A DNA stretch of 64,000 nt from Varroa destructor (taxonomy: Eukaryota > Arthropoda > Arachnida > Mesostigmata > Varroidae): positions 21,774,637-21,838,636 of the forward strand of contig NW_019211457.1 of assembly GCF_002443255.2 (NCBI RefSeq), read 5' to 3'. Position 1 is the first letter of the stretch; the number at the start of each line of letters is the position of its first letter. This document shows positions 1 to 13,472 of this stretch, in pieces. Both the position numbers and the translations under genes were made by a program. The notes beneath the pieces were generated by a model that saw only the letters and a list, made by a program, of their open reading frames with translations, was not told the DNA's origin and did no database searches.

Positions 1-29
1 TGTTTAACTTCATGACTTTATTATTTTAG

Positions 30-129
30 GCTTGGATACAAAGTGCTGTGGATATTCTTCTAGCGAAGGACAAACTGCTTCCTACATGCGTTCAAGAATT
101 TCTTGATCTCGATAAAAACAACGTCGCCG
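30..129 (+). CDS. SNX24: SNX24-like, penultimate coding exon
   Basis: This exon is bounded by a ttattttag acceptor and a gccg|gtatgt donor and ends in phase 1. It encodes the end of the PX domain, including LLPTCVQEFLDLDKNN. The frame also stays open beyond the donor to 260, but that extension has no family similarity and is read-through of the intron. Confidence 0.75.
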
Positions 130-3100
130 GTATGTCTGTGACGCCTTTTTTACTTAACGCGAGTTGTTCCATTTCAAGTGCAGAAGTTTTATTTACTTTA
201 GAGCGGTGTTCGACACTTTATCTTGGTCGCCTGACGACAACTAAGAAGTATACGGATTAGTCTCCTCAGGCTGAATGTATTATATTTTTGTTAATACCGT
301 GGAACTTATTCCTAACTAAGAATCTCTGGAGGGTCGCAGTTAAATTGTTCATATTATATAATTATATCACATGTTTTGATGACCCTTATTGCGTTTCGAT
401 GACTGATCTATTGTTACCATGCAGTGACCGGAGAATACAAGAGCTATGAAAACATCTAGTCGTGTTGAGCTAAATTTCGTTGTATTCGCCAGTTGACTCT
501 ACCTGTGTGATTAGCAGTTTGCCAAACATTTCAAATTTAGTTGACTGCATGGCAGCATTTTTTTAAACGAGAATCATAAAGCCCCTATGCATGACGCTTA
601 TTTAAGTGACAACCACAGTGTCGTAATAAACTGATCCTTCTTGTAGTAAAAGGTTTTTCAGTAAGTATAATCCACACGTATAAATAGGACAGTATAACAT
701 AGTTTAATTAATTTTTCCTTTTAACTATGTTCTTTTTTAACTAATAAGACTATTTTAAACGGTTATTCTTGTAAGCTTATCGTGATATTTGTAGAATTAA
801 TTCTACCAATTAACTTAATGGGTCATGAATGTCAAAAATGACTTATTAACCTTCTAGTTATTTCCTTTTTCAATTCAAATACACAAACCCAACATAGAGG
901 TTCAAATCATAACACGAAAAAGCACAGAGTCAATATTACGATGACACGAAGAATCAATATTGTTTACATCAAATTATGATTGAACATTGGGGAAAGGCTT
1001 ATAGCCAAAATTGAGCAGAATATGATACACTAGCAAATCAGGAAAGAGCGAGAGACGTTTAATCTTCGGATACGTCAGGGAAATTTGAACATGCATAAAA
1101 TCATATAAATAGCGCAAACATGCATTCCGACGGTAATCCGGTTCTGATAACAGGTAATTTACAAAAAACAGTTATATCCATGGGAATAGAGAGCTTGACG
1201 AAGTGTACGGGCAAGCAACCTGTAATTGAGGCAAAGTTCGGGCATAGACAAAAATAATCGGCTATGACATGTTCCTTTTGTCAATTCACAAGTCACAAGT
1301 CACAAAACCTCGAGGCGTGCGCAAACCGAGATTCTCTGAGCTTTTAGGCCGATCTGTGTAAGCTGCGTAATTCTATCCAATCGAAACGCGCGGAATTTAA
1401 AGGACGCTAATAAAAGCATAAAACTACTTTTTTGAAATGAACTTTACAAGCTAGTAAACAATGTGGTTTGGTGGCCTTGTCCCCCGACAGAAAAAATCGT
1501 CGTTTTGTTCTACCACGCACATATTGAGGGTAAGAGATCACCTCGCTCTGCATTGTGCAACGTTTGTTTAGTTATCGTCTATAGAGATTACGTTAAACGT
1601 ATTTTACTGTGAAGATTAACAATTTTCTTATGACAGGATTTGTAACAACAGCAAAGATACGGGGCAGTGTACTCTTTATGCCCTTGTTTGATCCTTACAA
1701 CGAAATACCAAAGTAGCCTGTCCAAAATGTCACTAATCGTTGCAAGGGTGTGCAATGAAAAGAATAACTACAGTGTAATATCAAGCTTGGGAAATGGAAC
1801 TACCACTGTTTACTTACAAATGTGACGTGCTGTACTGCATTTTAGAATTGAAGTCCAAATTATTCACTGAAAAAAAAACTTACTCAAGCCGACATTAGGG
1901 AAAGCCAACGTTCTTATTGTAAAGTTCCCTAAGTCATTTCGTTATGTTTATGAAAAAGATCAGTGGCTTAAAGGGGTTTTTGCTAACCTATTTTATCGTA
2001 AAGGGCTCTGTGGCAAAGAGCACTTTACCTACAAAAATTATATGTCGCTATGTGTTACCCTTGCTGATGCATGCTTAATTTGGAAGCAGATCTGAACTTC
2101 ATTAGTAAGTTCAGATCTCCTTATATATATAAATATAACGGAGGGTGTACTGTTAGATGAAGCTCTGCAATTAATCTGGTAGCTACAGGTGTGAATTTAT
2201 GGTGATAGATATAATGAATACGGTTAATATCGAACAATTTAGGATTACCCTGTGTTAAGGTGATTACGATAATTTTTTTGGTTTCATTGGTGCGATTAGT
2301 AAGAAAGGGATTGGTACTAAGCTTAAGACTGAGTCTTATACTAAAAAAGATAGCTCACCTCTTCGTACGTATTCTAGTTGAGAATTTAGCTGCGTCAAAA
2401 TAAACAATACAACATATCATCAAATAGATCCAAATAATTTAAACGTTGTTACATGTTGTAGCAAATCTACTATCCAATACTACCATTTAATAATAACACC
2501 CTTTAACACACCTATACGTCAAGTACCCCTAGTGATTCGCAGCTGTTTTGGCACGTCGAGTATGCCACGCATACGTTTTTTAACCGCAATTATATGTAGA
2601 AATCAATGGTTGGTATTTTTGTGGATTAGCTTCGTATTATAATATATTTAGCACTATCATTATCAGAGCAGCCTCGCGCGCGCAATTCAAGGATGTTTAT
2701 CAAATTCTTGATGACAAACGCTGATTAATTTGATTAATTAGGATTGCTTAATGCTGTCAAAGCCCGATCTATGTTTGACGATGTCTTCAATTTGTACTCT
2801 TTATACTAATGCGCCCAAATGCCAAGAAATAAGAGTCTTCCATATTTATATACAAGCTATAAAATACCACTTAAGATGTGGTAAATTGTTATAAATGTAT
2901 AAAAAATAAAAATATAAAATAAAGTGTCTGAAATGCTTGTAAAGTGAATAAATTTAATTGATTGATTCTTTATTATATAAGGTTGTTTTACTTTCAGGAT
3001 TACTGATCGAAGACGAATATACAGGCGACGGTTCGCGAGACATCAGGAGTAATATGAGACTTAATTCTGTGGGAGATCATCAGCCAATTTTATGCTTTAT

Positions 3101-3179
3101 TGAAGAGCCATTCAAGGACCAGGATTCACCTACTCTTCCCAACATTGTTGTTGACGCTACACTTGACGCCATCTACTAA
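30..3179 (+). CDS. SNX24: Sorting nexin, SNX24/SNX22-like, C-terminal part (two exons, 5' end outside window)
   Basis: Two exons, 30-129 and 2998-3179, encode the C-terminal 94 residues of a small PX-domain protein; earlier exons lie left of the window. The first exon starts after a ttttag acceptor, enters frame at AWIQSAV and ends in phase 1 at a gtatgt donor. The second starts after ctttcag, which completes a GGA codon, and runs to TAA at 3177-3179. The segment around LLPTCVQEFLDL fits the last helix of a PX domain. The tail HQPILCFIEEPF...LPNIVVDATLDAIY parallels the SNX24/SNX22 tail (HQPVL, FPNVVIEGVLHGIF) in order and spacing. PX domains bind membrane phosphoinositides and SNX24-like proteins are thought to act in endosomal traffic. 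The phosphoinositide-binding basic residues would be upstream, so they cannot be checked. SNX24 versus SNX22 cannot be settled here. Confidence 0.75.
1998..2028. repeat. Short inverted repeat (imperfect hairpin)
   Basis: The arms gtaaagggctct (1998-2009) and agagcactttac (2017-2028) pair at 11 of 12 positions around a 7-base loop. It lies inside the SNX24-like intron. No function can be assigned. Confidence 0.6.
2088..2118. repeat. Short perfect inverted repeat
   Basis: The arms agatctgaactt (2088-2099) and aagttcagatct (2107-2118) are exact reverse complements around a 7-base spacer. At 12 bp the stem is too short for a microRNA precursor. Confidence 0.7.
2998..3179 (+). CDS. SNX24: SNX24-like, last coding exon and stop
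   Basis: The exon follows a ttttactttcag acceptor. Its first two bases complete the Gly codon split with position 129. It encodes an acidic linker (LLIEDEYTGDGSRD) and the family tail HQPILCF...LPNIVV...AIY, then TAA. Confidence 0.78.
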
Positions 3180-3675
3180 TTAAATTCTACTGTAGTCTTA
3201 TTTCGTGGGTAATTGCGACCTATTATTATGCAATAGGGAAAATAGTTGGTTAGTTAAGAGTAGTGATGTAAATCGGTATTACCGATCGTAGAACCTCAAA
3301 ATTTGTACGTATATGTGGGATTTTGCAAGAAATGTTGAGTAAGGTTTTAAATTAAACAGTTCACTAACAAGCAGAATTATGTCGCAGCAGAGTGTACATA
3401 GGGTTAAAACGTTAAGTTTTTTTAGAAGTGGCGGTTAGCAGACTAACGTAAGCACTATGTGCCCTTTACATTCTATTAAAACAGAAAGTCATATGTAATA
3501 TATGTGTGTATAAATGTAATAATAAGTTATGATAACATTGTATATTTATAAATTCAATCAAAACGACCTCAATATCATTTTAACTTTGCGTTTTTAACTT
3601 GAGTATTAAATGGGCACTTATGCCATCTTAACATTTTTTTTTGACATATGTGTTTACCATCATACATATGTGTAG

Positions 3676-3681
3676 AATAAA
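3676..3681 (+). terminator. Candidate poly(A) signal of the SNX24-like gene
   Basis: This is the first AATAAA downstream of the stop codon and would give a 3'UTR of about 500 bases. In DNA this AT-rich a hexamer is weak evidence; further AATAAA copies occur near 3906 and 4265. Confidence 0.35.
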
Positions 3682-5110
3682 AAAAATCACAAATATGAAT
3701 GAGCAATACAATCAGCCACTAACCTGTACGGAGCAAAAGTGATGCATCACATACATAGATGGCTTCTTGGAAACATTATTAAAATTCCGTGACTTATCAA
3801 AGCGGGTTTCCTGCGCAAAAATAAATTTTCCTTTAAGTATTTGATATTTGAAGAAAACAACTAGCTATAATTTCTTGTTTCAGATTGTTTATTCTCGTTA
3901 ATGGCAAATAAAGTATGCGTTACATATGATTTCGCATCTTGCAGAGAACTTGACTCATCCTTGGCTAATATGTTTTATGTTTTGCTTCCAGTGGCAGCGT
4001 TAAGCATTGTAAAATAGGGTATTACCTAATCTTAGTCTACGGAATTTAAAAATTTAAATCGATTTTAGCGAGCTAACACATAAATGTACGAACGAGGCGC
4101 AGTGGTCTACAGCCAGAAAACAAAGTAGTTTTTAAATTCGTGCCACATCAAGACAATATGTGGCTTGAACCCCGCAAACCGCGAATATGATTTTTGAAGC
4201 TTATGCATGCGCAACGACTCGCTATGTGTGCGCTGTGAAAATAGTTATAACGAAGATTGTTTGCAATAAAGTTGGTCGAATAAGGATTAACAAATTATTT
4301 TAGATATATTTTCTACCGAATTTTGTTCATTAAAAGAGTAATTGACCTTAAAATCCATATTTAACTGAGATCATTGGTTTTTTTCAGCAATAGAGTAAAC
4401 TGGTATAATATAGTAGATATAATAGATATAATAACATCATGGAAAAATAGTAATATTTTAATGTAAGCGACTTAAAACAGTAAAAATAAATCCCAAATTA
4501 ACATTTAAGAAAAAAAACCAGAAAAGCCTCTCAGTAGCACTGGGCTTCGTGAAGTTGGCTGGAGAATTCTTAACATCGTATAAATAAGATGTCTTGATTC
4601 TTCCCAGTTACTATTTCACTGAACATGACTTACACGAATTCCCATTCAAATCAATGTAAATGACCACACATACGCGTTTAAGAAGTAATATAACATATAG
4701 CTATAACTATAACACACAGTAATGATACATATATAGCTGGCTTCACAATATACTGACACTGGCGCCCTGGTAAACCGTATCCAGGTACCTTTATAGATCC
4801 AGGTCTATAATGCATGGGTACGTAGATACTTAAGCCTTTGTCCTTTCGTTGGTTTAGTTTCTCCGGATGTTATTGAAGCAGGTTCAATGGCTAATGTTGC
4901 TTGATGCGTGAAAGGACTATCTGAAGATCTTGCTGCAAAAACTCCGGTTGTATCCTTTAAGTGTTCTTTGCTTAGCTGTGATCACAAGGCACGAATGAAG
5001 TTAACATTCTCCTGAATTACTATGACTGGTTAAAGCATTGCTCACCGTTACTAAGTGTTTTACACAACCATGCGGGATTAGCCAGCGCTTGCATTACGAA
5101 AAGTACATGC
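3682..5110. other. Intergenic, no gene seen
   Basis: AT-rich sequence without recognisable coding. At 4094-4112 the bases around ggcgcagtggtctac resemble a tRNA A box and could be the head of another decayed SINE, but no matching B box or tail is clear. Confidence 0.5.
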
Positions 5111-5675
5111 TGTGTAAAGAAGGTGGTCAAAGTTTTTGACAGAGAATCGCTCAAAGAATTTCCACTTAGACTTAACATAAAAAAACGTTTGTCGAAATGC
5201 TGGTGGAATGAAGAAATTGTTGAAGCAGGGAGACTACGCATAAAACACAATAAGAATACAGCGGAGTCGAAAGAAGAGGATGGCATAGGAGTGACAGAAA
5301 CACGAGAATCAAAGGAAATTACCCTGACGAGGAAAGGCAGAGAAGGAGAGACCGACGGGTAAAGGAAAGCTGGGGAAGATGTGCATTCACACATAAACAC
5401 CTCTCAGAACTTATACATAACAGTAAATGAAACACTTGTGGAGACCTTCTTGAGGCAGTGCACTATAGGACAGGCCAGATCACGACTGAAAAAATTTCGG
5501 GTCCGGATAAAATACCATCGGAGGTGACTAAACTACTCGCGAACAGGTGCCCGACCCTCCTTCAAAGACTGGTAAACGGAGAAACGGAGGAAGGGGTGCT
5601 TCTCAGTGATACAGAAGTGAGCAAGTATGGACTTTATCTTATTATAAAGCCGGGACATCGATTAGGCTTCTAGTC
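5111..5675 (+). mobile_element. Decayed non-LTR retrotransposon (LINE) fragment, endonuclease/RT junction
   Basis: Two open stretches in one orientation have the layout of a Jockey/R1/CR1-type ORF2. The first (5123-5362) contains CWWNEEIVEAGRLR, like the PWWN-E element that follows the endonuclease domain. The second (5458-5673) contains KISGPDKIPSEVTKLL, the K-x-x-GPD-x-IP-x-E-hhK-hL opening of the reverse transcriptase, and further on LIIKPG, like the LIPKPGK segment. Stops and frame changes separate the parts and no YADD catalytic box follows. It is a truncated, dead fragment. The clade is uncertain. Confidence 0.6.
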
Positions 5676-8600
5676 TTTAATCTGATAAGTGTGTTGACAA
5701 AAGACACGACAAATTTCTACTGGGGGCGCCAAAAAAATTTGTAGAATGGGCAGGGAGGGGTCAGGCTCTTAACATGACATGCTCAAAACTATGGATTTAT
5801 TCTTCTAATTTCTATCTTAGTGACGCCTTTAGTAGTTTGCTCTGAAGAAAACGTGTTTTGTCATATCTCTGTTAAGCCATCTTACCATATCTGGCAAATC
5901 CAAAGGGAAAATCGAAAAAAAAGGGACAAGAGTGCACAGTACTGCCGGTGTTCCTTGTGTTTCCGGTTGCTTGGACGCTTGCTTTAGGATCTGGCTTGCA
6001 CTTAGATGACTGTTTGATACGCTACAAGGGTGTTCACTCATGCAAAGGGCATATCCCTTTTTTGTCTAGTGGCTCATGCCTTACGCACTGACAGAAACTC
6101 ACACAGGAGAGGCTGTTAATTTAGCAGCTGAGAGCAAATTAGGTAATTTACTTAGTGAATACTACATAGAAATTTCTGTTTTTAGTTTTATAAGACTCAG
6201 GCCGTGCGAAACGTTCTAGGTTGGCAAGAGAAAGAGCAGCTGTAATGCGGCTCTAATTTCATATCGAAAATCGTCTTCTCAGATGAAAACCTTGGGCAGG
6301 TGGTGTTATCGCGGCGTTTCGTTTAACTCAACTGTTAGTGATCGTCAGGAACATGTTGAAAGTTATTCTCGACCCTAAATTCTGTAATTAGACTTAGACA
6401 ACGTTGCTTGCAATAAGGCGGTGCCCCTTTCCATTCTGCACTCGAAAAGCTGAAAACTTTTCTACTATTGTTTCTTGAAAAGCAAAATGTGTAAAATTAG
6501 GGCCCCTTTAATTATGTGCCAAACAAATAGATTGAACAAGAAACCTTAGCTATCAAGGCTTAGTGAAATTTATGCGAAAATGTTAACTAAAATCGGCTGA
6601 TTCGTTTCGTGTTTATAAAGAAATTTGGAGATAGTTTTGAACGATATTTAATTTGCAACATAAGGGCAAGCATTGCCGTTGATAGTACAATCGTGATATT
6701 CGACATATATAAATATAATAAGAATAAAATACATATTCGATATGTATACCTATACGTGGATGTACATTGTATATACTCATCGCACCATCGCCACATCAAT
6801 GTGTAAGGATGACCTGAAGCCTCATATATCTACATGCATTCAAGTTATATTCGTGGGCGCTTTTTTAAAAATTATCGAAATTGTTTGACTTTTGGACATA
6901 ACTATATCACCATTTGCACTAGACACAAGCCTTACAGGACACAAATTGCGGTCGCTAATGCATACAAATTGAAATTCTAACATGTGGCTTTATGACCCAA
7001 ATATATGCCATACGTCAAAATTCAGACATGTTAGTAAAACGCATTGTGTAAGAGTAGTAAACCTTCTTAATTTGACACATGTGGCTTAAGAATATAAGAG
7101 CGCTATAACAATGATTGTGTGTTTTTAGACGAATACTATTTATACGAACACCGACAGACCTGTTGAAACTTGATGCAAACATATGCTTTTCCGGTACGCC
7201 GGCAGAAACTAATTCTATTCTATTGATATTATAACTGACGAAAATCAATCTTATGGCTTCATCGCTTGTACATTGTCGAATGCATTTTGATAATTCACGT
7301 TTCTCAAGTTAGATGATAAACATGTACAATAATCTTTGAGGAAGATATTCACATAGTGTATAATACTATACACAGTTTAAATACTTTTTAAATATATAAC
7401 AGTAATTTTAACAGACGAGATCATCTTCTTAATTAAGAGCATATGCGGTAGACAGACCGACTACACAATCGTTAGTTGGGGCTATCATAAAAGCTCGAAT
7501 TACTACTACGTATATATATGTTGCAAGATGCCAGCTAAGTAAATTGCCTCTTTGTAAATTTAGTTTTATCGTTTACAAGTGATTTCTCCCAGTATTCAAT
7601 CTCTCATATATCCAGTCTATCCATTGCATGTATATGATACTTCAGTGTGCTTTTTAATGTACAGCCGCTGAATCTCGCCGTAATATGTATACTTATACGC
7701 ATTATAAGGCCGTTTTGCAAATTAATTAATTTATTTATATAATAACAGTTTTCACATTATTGGTTATGTGCTAGTTAAAATTCATCACCGAAATCATCTG
7801 CATATTAAATGAAAAACGTTTGCTAGATCAAATGCTATAGTTAACTTTATGGGACGGTTTAAGCGTCTTATACTGAATGCTGTATAAAAATCGAACTAAT
7901 TACAACCGAAGCGCACATTTTTATTTATATACTAGTAGTTCTTTCATCAAGTGAAAATTTTACTGACTTTTGGCTAGAAATTTTCATATAAATAGGAACG
8001 TAGATATAAGCTATAAACTATTTAACTGATCGAGCAATCGTTCATATTTAGTTTTACTCTTTTCTTATAATCTGGAATCTCTTATAGTCAAAATCTTAAA
8101 ATCTTATAGTGCTGCGCCTCTGTTATAAAACCTACTAAATATACTTGTTGCAGCCCTGAATAAAAAATTTAAGATTATCATCAGCAGTGGAGTTGCATTA
8201 TAAAAGTTTTGTTTGATCTTAACAATATCTTTCTTTATTTTTTGAAGGAAACTGAAGTAGCATGTCTCTCGATGTTGCAATTGAAATAGATTACATTTTT
8301 GGGTATTAGTGCACTGGTGCAGAGAAATTTGATAGACCTGTTTATTTTATCTGTAATTTTTTGTATATATAACTTATGCAGCGATGGTGGCTGGCTGTGC
8401 AAGTTGCACATGCAGAACTTGTAAACAACACCTTTGCTGATAACTGGCATAACTGCTGTTAATTGTAATGGAGACTTTTGTCTGTCGATATCAATATTCT
8501 TAAATGTAATGCTTCTTTGTATGCGTGTAGGATTTCACTAGTCATCAGCCTTGCCCCCAAACGGCTTCCTTTTTTCACTTGATTTTCTTTAATAGTGCAT

Positions 8601-9125
8601 CAAAGTATCTTAATTAGTGCTTTTTGTTTAGTAGGTTTGTACAGAATATAATTAGAAAACGTGAAATTTTTGCTCGATCCCTGTGAACACCTTAAAAGGG
8701 CTGTTAGATTTGAAAATTGTAAATGGATGGTATGGGCGTTTGCTTGAAAGGACTTCTCTGCTTGTTCCTCAACCGATAGTTGCGTAATGTCAAGAAGCAC
8801 AGGACTGCAGCCACCAACGTGCACGACAGGGCGAACTCATTATTTTTTCGCGACGCTCCAATACGCAACAATACCATATGTATACGCCAAATAAACCTTG
8901 TAGCTAATTTTGATGACTATTGATGCATACATTTGCATTACATAATTTTAAACATTCTGTAGATAATGGCGCAAAGATAAGGTTACTTGTAAAACAAAGG
9001 TGGTCATTTTTTTCTGCTTTCCTTTTCAGTTTATTTTGGTGCCGAAGATGGGAAGCGCTACAGAGAGGGAAATATAATTATGTACAGCAGTGATGAAGTT
9101 AACAGCATTTTATGCATCCCCAATA
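5676..9125. other. Intergenic, no gene seen
   Basis: About 3.4 kb of AT-rich sequence. Short open frames on both strands show no domain, no splice-site support and no similarity I recognise. Confidence 0.5.
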
Positions 9126-9232
9126 CGTTTTGTGTTTTACGTGTGGTACTTAGACCGTGAAGCATTACTTCACATGGCTGGTTCCTAGCCAGAAATTAAG
9201 TGAGGTTACGCCTGAATTCTACACCACTGAGG
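9126..9232 (-). repeat. SINE-like repeat, copy C (minus strand)
   Basis: Read on the minus strand, this matches the 3' half of copy A at 50963-51113. Shared blocks are CAGCCAT, then GTAATGC or AGTAATGC, ACGG, AAGTA, and the tail ACGTAAAACAC followed by an A-rich end, all in the same order with near-identical spacing. The tRNA-like head is poorly kept. It lies in the intergenic region between the SNX24-like gene and PGK. Confidence 0.65.
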
Positions 9233-9239
9233 TAATCTA

Positions 9240-10850
9240 TTTAAAAGTAACAGGAACAATGGGCAGAGATAGCACAGGGAATCGGTCAGTCATATCTGGT
9301 TCAAATATGATTCAGAGGTTTCTACGTAAGCTTCTGACGGCTTCTCCTTCAGAGGCTGGTACGATAGAGCGCTCAGAGAATTGGAGTATCACCTAACACA
9401 GTTTCTCTTGAGACATGGCCAGTTCTAGACTTATATGTTTAAGATGAATGAAGCAAGGTTTGACGTTTGGGTCCTTTGCTCTAAAGACGAGGCAAATAAC
9501 GCTGCGCACAGTATCTTTGGCAGCTCCGCACAGGAAGGAGCTCTTCACAGACTCATTTGTTACTCAATCGTGCATTGATCGCATGGCGACAACGAAGGAA
9601 GGGTTAGAAAAGTGCACCAGATCTTTTTAGATATAATGAAACATGTAGAAAAGTTTACAACGAAGCGGATAATATGTTGGCTTTTGGTACATTTCTACTG
9701 CGCTTTTTTTTAGTGTTGCCTGATTGACTCTGTTTGGAAAAAACATATGCCCACCTCTGGGCATACTTGAGAGAGACGTGCTCGAGTCAAGTCAACCGTC
9801 TATTCGTTCTAATCGAGATTGCGATTGCTAGTCGGCTAATCTATCCATTGTAATCTATTCTACTAGTTTTTTTTAACAGATAGGCGAGAACGGCCGCTTG
9901 GTTTCCCGCTGCGCCTGTGTCACTGTTGAATCAACTAGTGAGTCTTTTATGAATTATAGAGGAACGGAAACTACTGGTCAGGCGCAGTTTTGTACTTAAA
10001 TTAACATTGACCGCAACCTACCAGAAGAACCATATCTACTTAGGTGTCTGGGCTTGGTACTTCACTAATATCAGCAGTGAAATCGCTAATATATAACAGC
10101 GAGGCCTACCTTGGTGATGAGAGGCATTTTTGTTGAAACGGCGACCCAATACGTATGTTATTGTATTAAGGTATGTTAATGCGCCCGCAGAGGTGGATGA
10201 AGCAAGTCATTATAGGACACTTTGTATGACCATGTTGGAATGTCGCAGTCATCAGTTAAAAATATTTTTGCATGGTTGGAAGCTTGAACGTGGCGCAGGT
10301 GCACGTACAGCTAACCGTGGTTGAAAACATGTTTTGAGCGAGATCAGGACATCGTTTGACCTCAAGCCCCGTGAACTTTCAAAGTGAAGCTTAACTGTGT
10401 AGGAAATTACACTTTATTTACGGCCGCGTCCTCGAAGGTTATTATTCCGTTCCGATTATTCGCGTTGGCCTAATTATAATTTCAGACAGGCATAATAGCG
10501 CATACAGCGTTTGCGCTGCTATGCCTGTGCTACTCGCATGATCTTATCGCAAGTTTTACAATTCATCTTAAAAAATACTGCTTCCTACACATCGTGCGAA
10601 TGTACGCATGATTATGGATTAACACATCTTTTTTTAGTTGCCACTGAGATTGACTCTGCTTTTGCGCTTGAATCTTTGTGCATGTCATGTCAGTCATTAC
10701 CTATACCATTCAGTCAAATCGTTAAAGCAATAGTCATAAGCAATATAATACCCTCTGTGAGTCAAATCAGTCAACAGCAGTGAACTGTCACCGCGAAGAT
10801 AATGAAGCTTTTGGTCCTTTATTACAAACGCACGAAGTTAAGAAAAACTA
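9240..10850. other. Intergenic, no gene recognised
   Basis: Several short plus-strand open frames (9157-9396, 9448-9630, 10130-10324, 10511-10783) follow one another, but none has a domain I recognise and no splice sites join them convincingly. They may be worn-out repeat sequence. Confidence 0.4.
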
Positions 10851-13100
10851 TTGTTAATGATGTCGCCGCCGCTTTTCACATATACTCTTGCTGCAAGAAA
10901 CTGCAAAAAAAGGGGCTTTCAGAACTGACTTATGTGATAAAGATCTACCACCAGTTGTTCTCGATCGAGAAGAACTAGAGTACCCCGATCTTAATCGATT
11001 CCCACGTCGAGAATGAGGTAAAGACCAGCTGCGAGCAAAAAAACGGTGTCTCGCGCATATCAGGCATATGGTGCACAAATACGGCGTTGCGAAGTCAGCC
11101 TGTAATGACGTCCCTGTTAATGAAGCAATGACGTCGGCCGGCGGCGGCACTAGAGTTTTGCCAACGGATCAGCTCCGCTATTCTCAGCCGCGCATCAACG
11201 TAACATACGAAAAGTTGTAGCCATGTAGCAATTAGAAATTACGTTTACTCTGATGTTTACAAAGACGACCTATCACGATGAAGAAGTCAATTCACGTACT
11301 GAATAGATCGGCGTTGTGCTGCGAGTGGTACGGGAAAGTAGCTCCGTGAACTGTCGCGGGATTTGACTATAAGCGTAAGTACGAGTGGTGAGAATAACTA
11401 CAATTGCTCTAAAATTGTTGGAATCAAAATAAGGACGAACTGATACCGACAGGAAGTCGTCTCTTAGATGTTCTGGCAGTAGAATCAGCCAGTGACTTTA
11501 GGCTTCTCCGTCAATCGCAGAAAGTTCAGTGCTGTCAATGAGCGGTTTGCATGTTCCACGCACTGACGTACGAGAAAATAGTACGCAATGCTATTTCTGA
11601 AAGCCTGTTATTTACGGAGATACTAAATGAAGAGACAAGATAGCAGTAACTGCGAGATTGCCTTACAGTGTCGATAACGCCGCACGAAGCAAGCACGCGG
11701 GAACATCCGCGGATTGAATAAATTGCCTCCTTACTTTCGTCAAACGTAACACGAGTTACCGAAAACAGGTATTAATCTCTTCCTGCAGCCAGTGTTAGAC
11801 TCACTGTCGTTTGGTTCATCATCATACCAGCATCAGCAGCACAAATAAACACATAAAACACAACAGCACCATCCGCGGTAATGACGAATGGATTTAATAC
11901 TAAACTGGCTGTCATCTCGCAGAAAACAGTTATAGTAACGTCAGCATTAACGGTGGTACTACTGTTGCTAGTGATGACTGCTTATGTTATGCGCCATGGC
12001 GCTCAAATCCGTTCCTTGACCTAGGTAGTAAGCTGAGCTTCATCGCATTATCATTCCTCAAGAAGCAAATTATCCTGCTCTATCCGACCACAGTGCAAGG
12101 TAGATCTGACAATTTAAGAATGTGTAAGCCAAAATATATAGTGGTCGTCGATCGCTGAGTAACCATCTAGTTCTCATTGAACCAAGCTAGGATCGGTATT
12201 CGGTTAGTCTATTTGTTTGGCCTGCAGCCAAATGGGCCGACGTTGTGCGCATGCATTCAGTATGTGCGCTGCCTTTTGATTGTTGCCTGAACATAATCGG
12301 GCTAGTAAATCTTTACACATTGTTGAACATCAAGGATTTTCCGTAGTTTTCACTGACGATATTTTAAATACCGTCGTCGTCAACTTCAATCGCTTCTTCA
12401 GTTCGGAGAGCGCTGTCCATTTTGTGTAGTTCGTCACCCGGTGCCGCCGTGGGCTATGTCCTACCGATGCTGACTTGCGCCGAGATATCTGACGACAAAT
12501 CATTTACGAAAGAGCAACTGCCAGGACACGTGAACAACTCATCGGCAAAATTAAGTTAGCGGCATTCACTTTGTTCATCGACAAGCACGGATTGCTGAAG
12601 TCAATAACGCGGCTTACGAAAGGCTCGAATTTCACTTATGACGAGATGAGCGTTATAGTAGTGTCAAGAGAGTTTCAACTCGCTGTCTCTCGAGTTCGAT
12701 AAAAACAATGCTTCATCGTTACGAGACCTGCCGTAGCTTTCATAGAGCCACTGTCGACCAAATTCGGGCACCGCTGTCTTTGGAACGAATCACGAATCAT
12801 TCCGTTCGCTTCCATAGAACTGACTCTACGGTCATTTCCACATAGGCTTGAAAGAGGAGCCCCTAGAACCGTACACTTGTTGTTTACCTGTATAGGCATG
12901 CGCGGTATTCATTTAGAACTTGTGTCCTCAATGTCTATCTCACGTACTCATTTACCACCGTATTGATTTGTCATGTCGCAATAGAATTATCTGAACTGCG
13001 ATAACTGTGTTTCATCAGGGCGCTAATGACATTAGCGTAGCCCACTGCGCCGAACGGTCTTTGTGGCGAGTTTCGGGGGTTGCTGGCACAGCTAAGGATA
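10851..13100. other. GC-richer intergenic stretch with broken coding-like frames
   Basis: By eye this stretch is richer in G and C, and in CpG-containing words, than its flanks. Both strands carry moderately long open frames, for instance minus 10854-11150 and plus 10867-11005 (containing VVLDREELEYPDLNRF), interrupted by stops. I cannot match them to a family. A decayed large transposon is the most economical reading; a diverged host gene is not excluded. Confidence 0.35.
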
Positions 13101-13466
13101 AAAAGTTGATTTATAAATACGCTAAAAGTAGCATTGAAATTTAGACATTTTAGAAATTTCAGACTTTAATTTTTGACGCTACGCACTATTACTGTGCAAA
13201 CCAATAGTGATCATCATTGTTTTGTTTCCAGAAAGACACCATTTTCATAAGAGATATTAGGCATTTGTTTCTGACTGAATAAAAGTTTTTCCAGCTAAAT
13301 TAGAACAAGAGGTGAGTTCAAACATTGAAGCCCTGATTTTTAATGAAAACAGACTCAGCTATATCTAATTTCTTAACTCTTCTCCTAGCCGTTCTGCTGT
13401 GTTGAATTTGGGTAAAATAAAAACATACCAGAAAACATCACCAAAAATTAATGAAAACAAATCTCA

Positions 13467-13472
13467 TTTATT
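13467..13472 (-). terminator. Candidate poly(A) signal of PGK
   Basis: AATAAA on the minus strand (tttatt on plus), about 450 bases downstream of the PGK stop codon. It is the first such hexamer I see after the stop. Confidence 0.4.

Larger units (their letters stand above)
130..2997 (+). other. Intron of the SNX24-like gene
   Basis: The intron is 2.87 kb, AT-rich, with GT and AG ends. No coding segment is recognisable on either strand. It holds two neighbouring short inverted repeats, 1998-2028 (11 of 12 pairs) and 2088-2118 (12 of 12 pairs). Confidence 0.7.
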
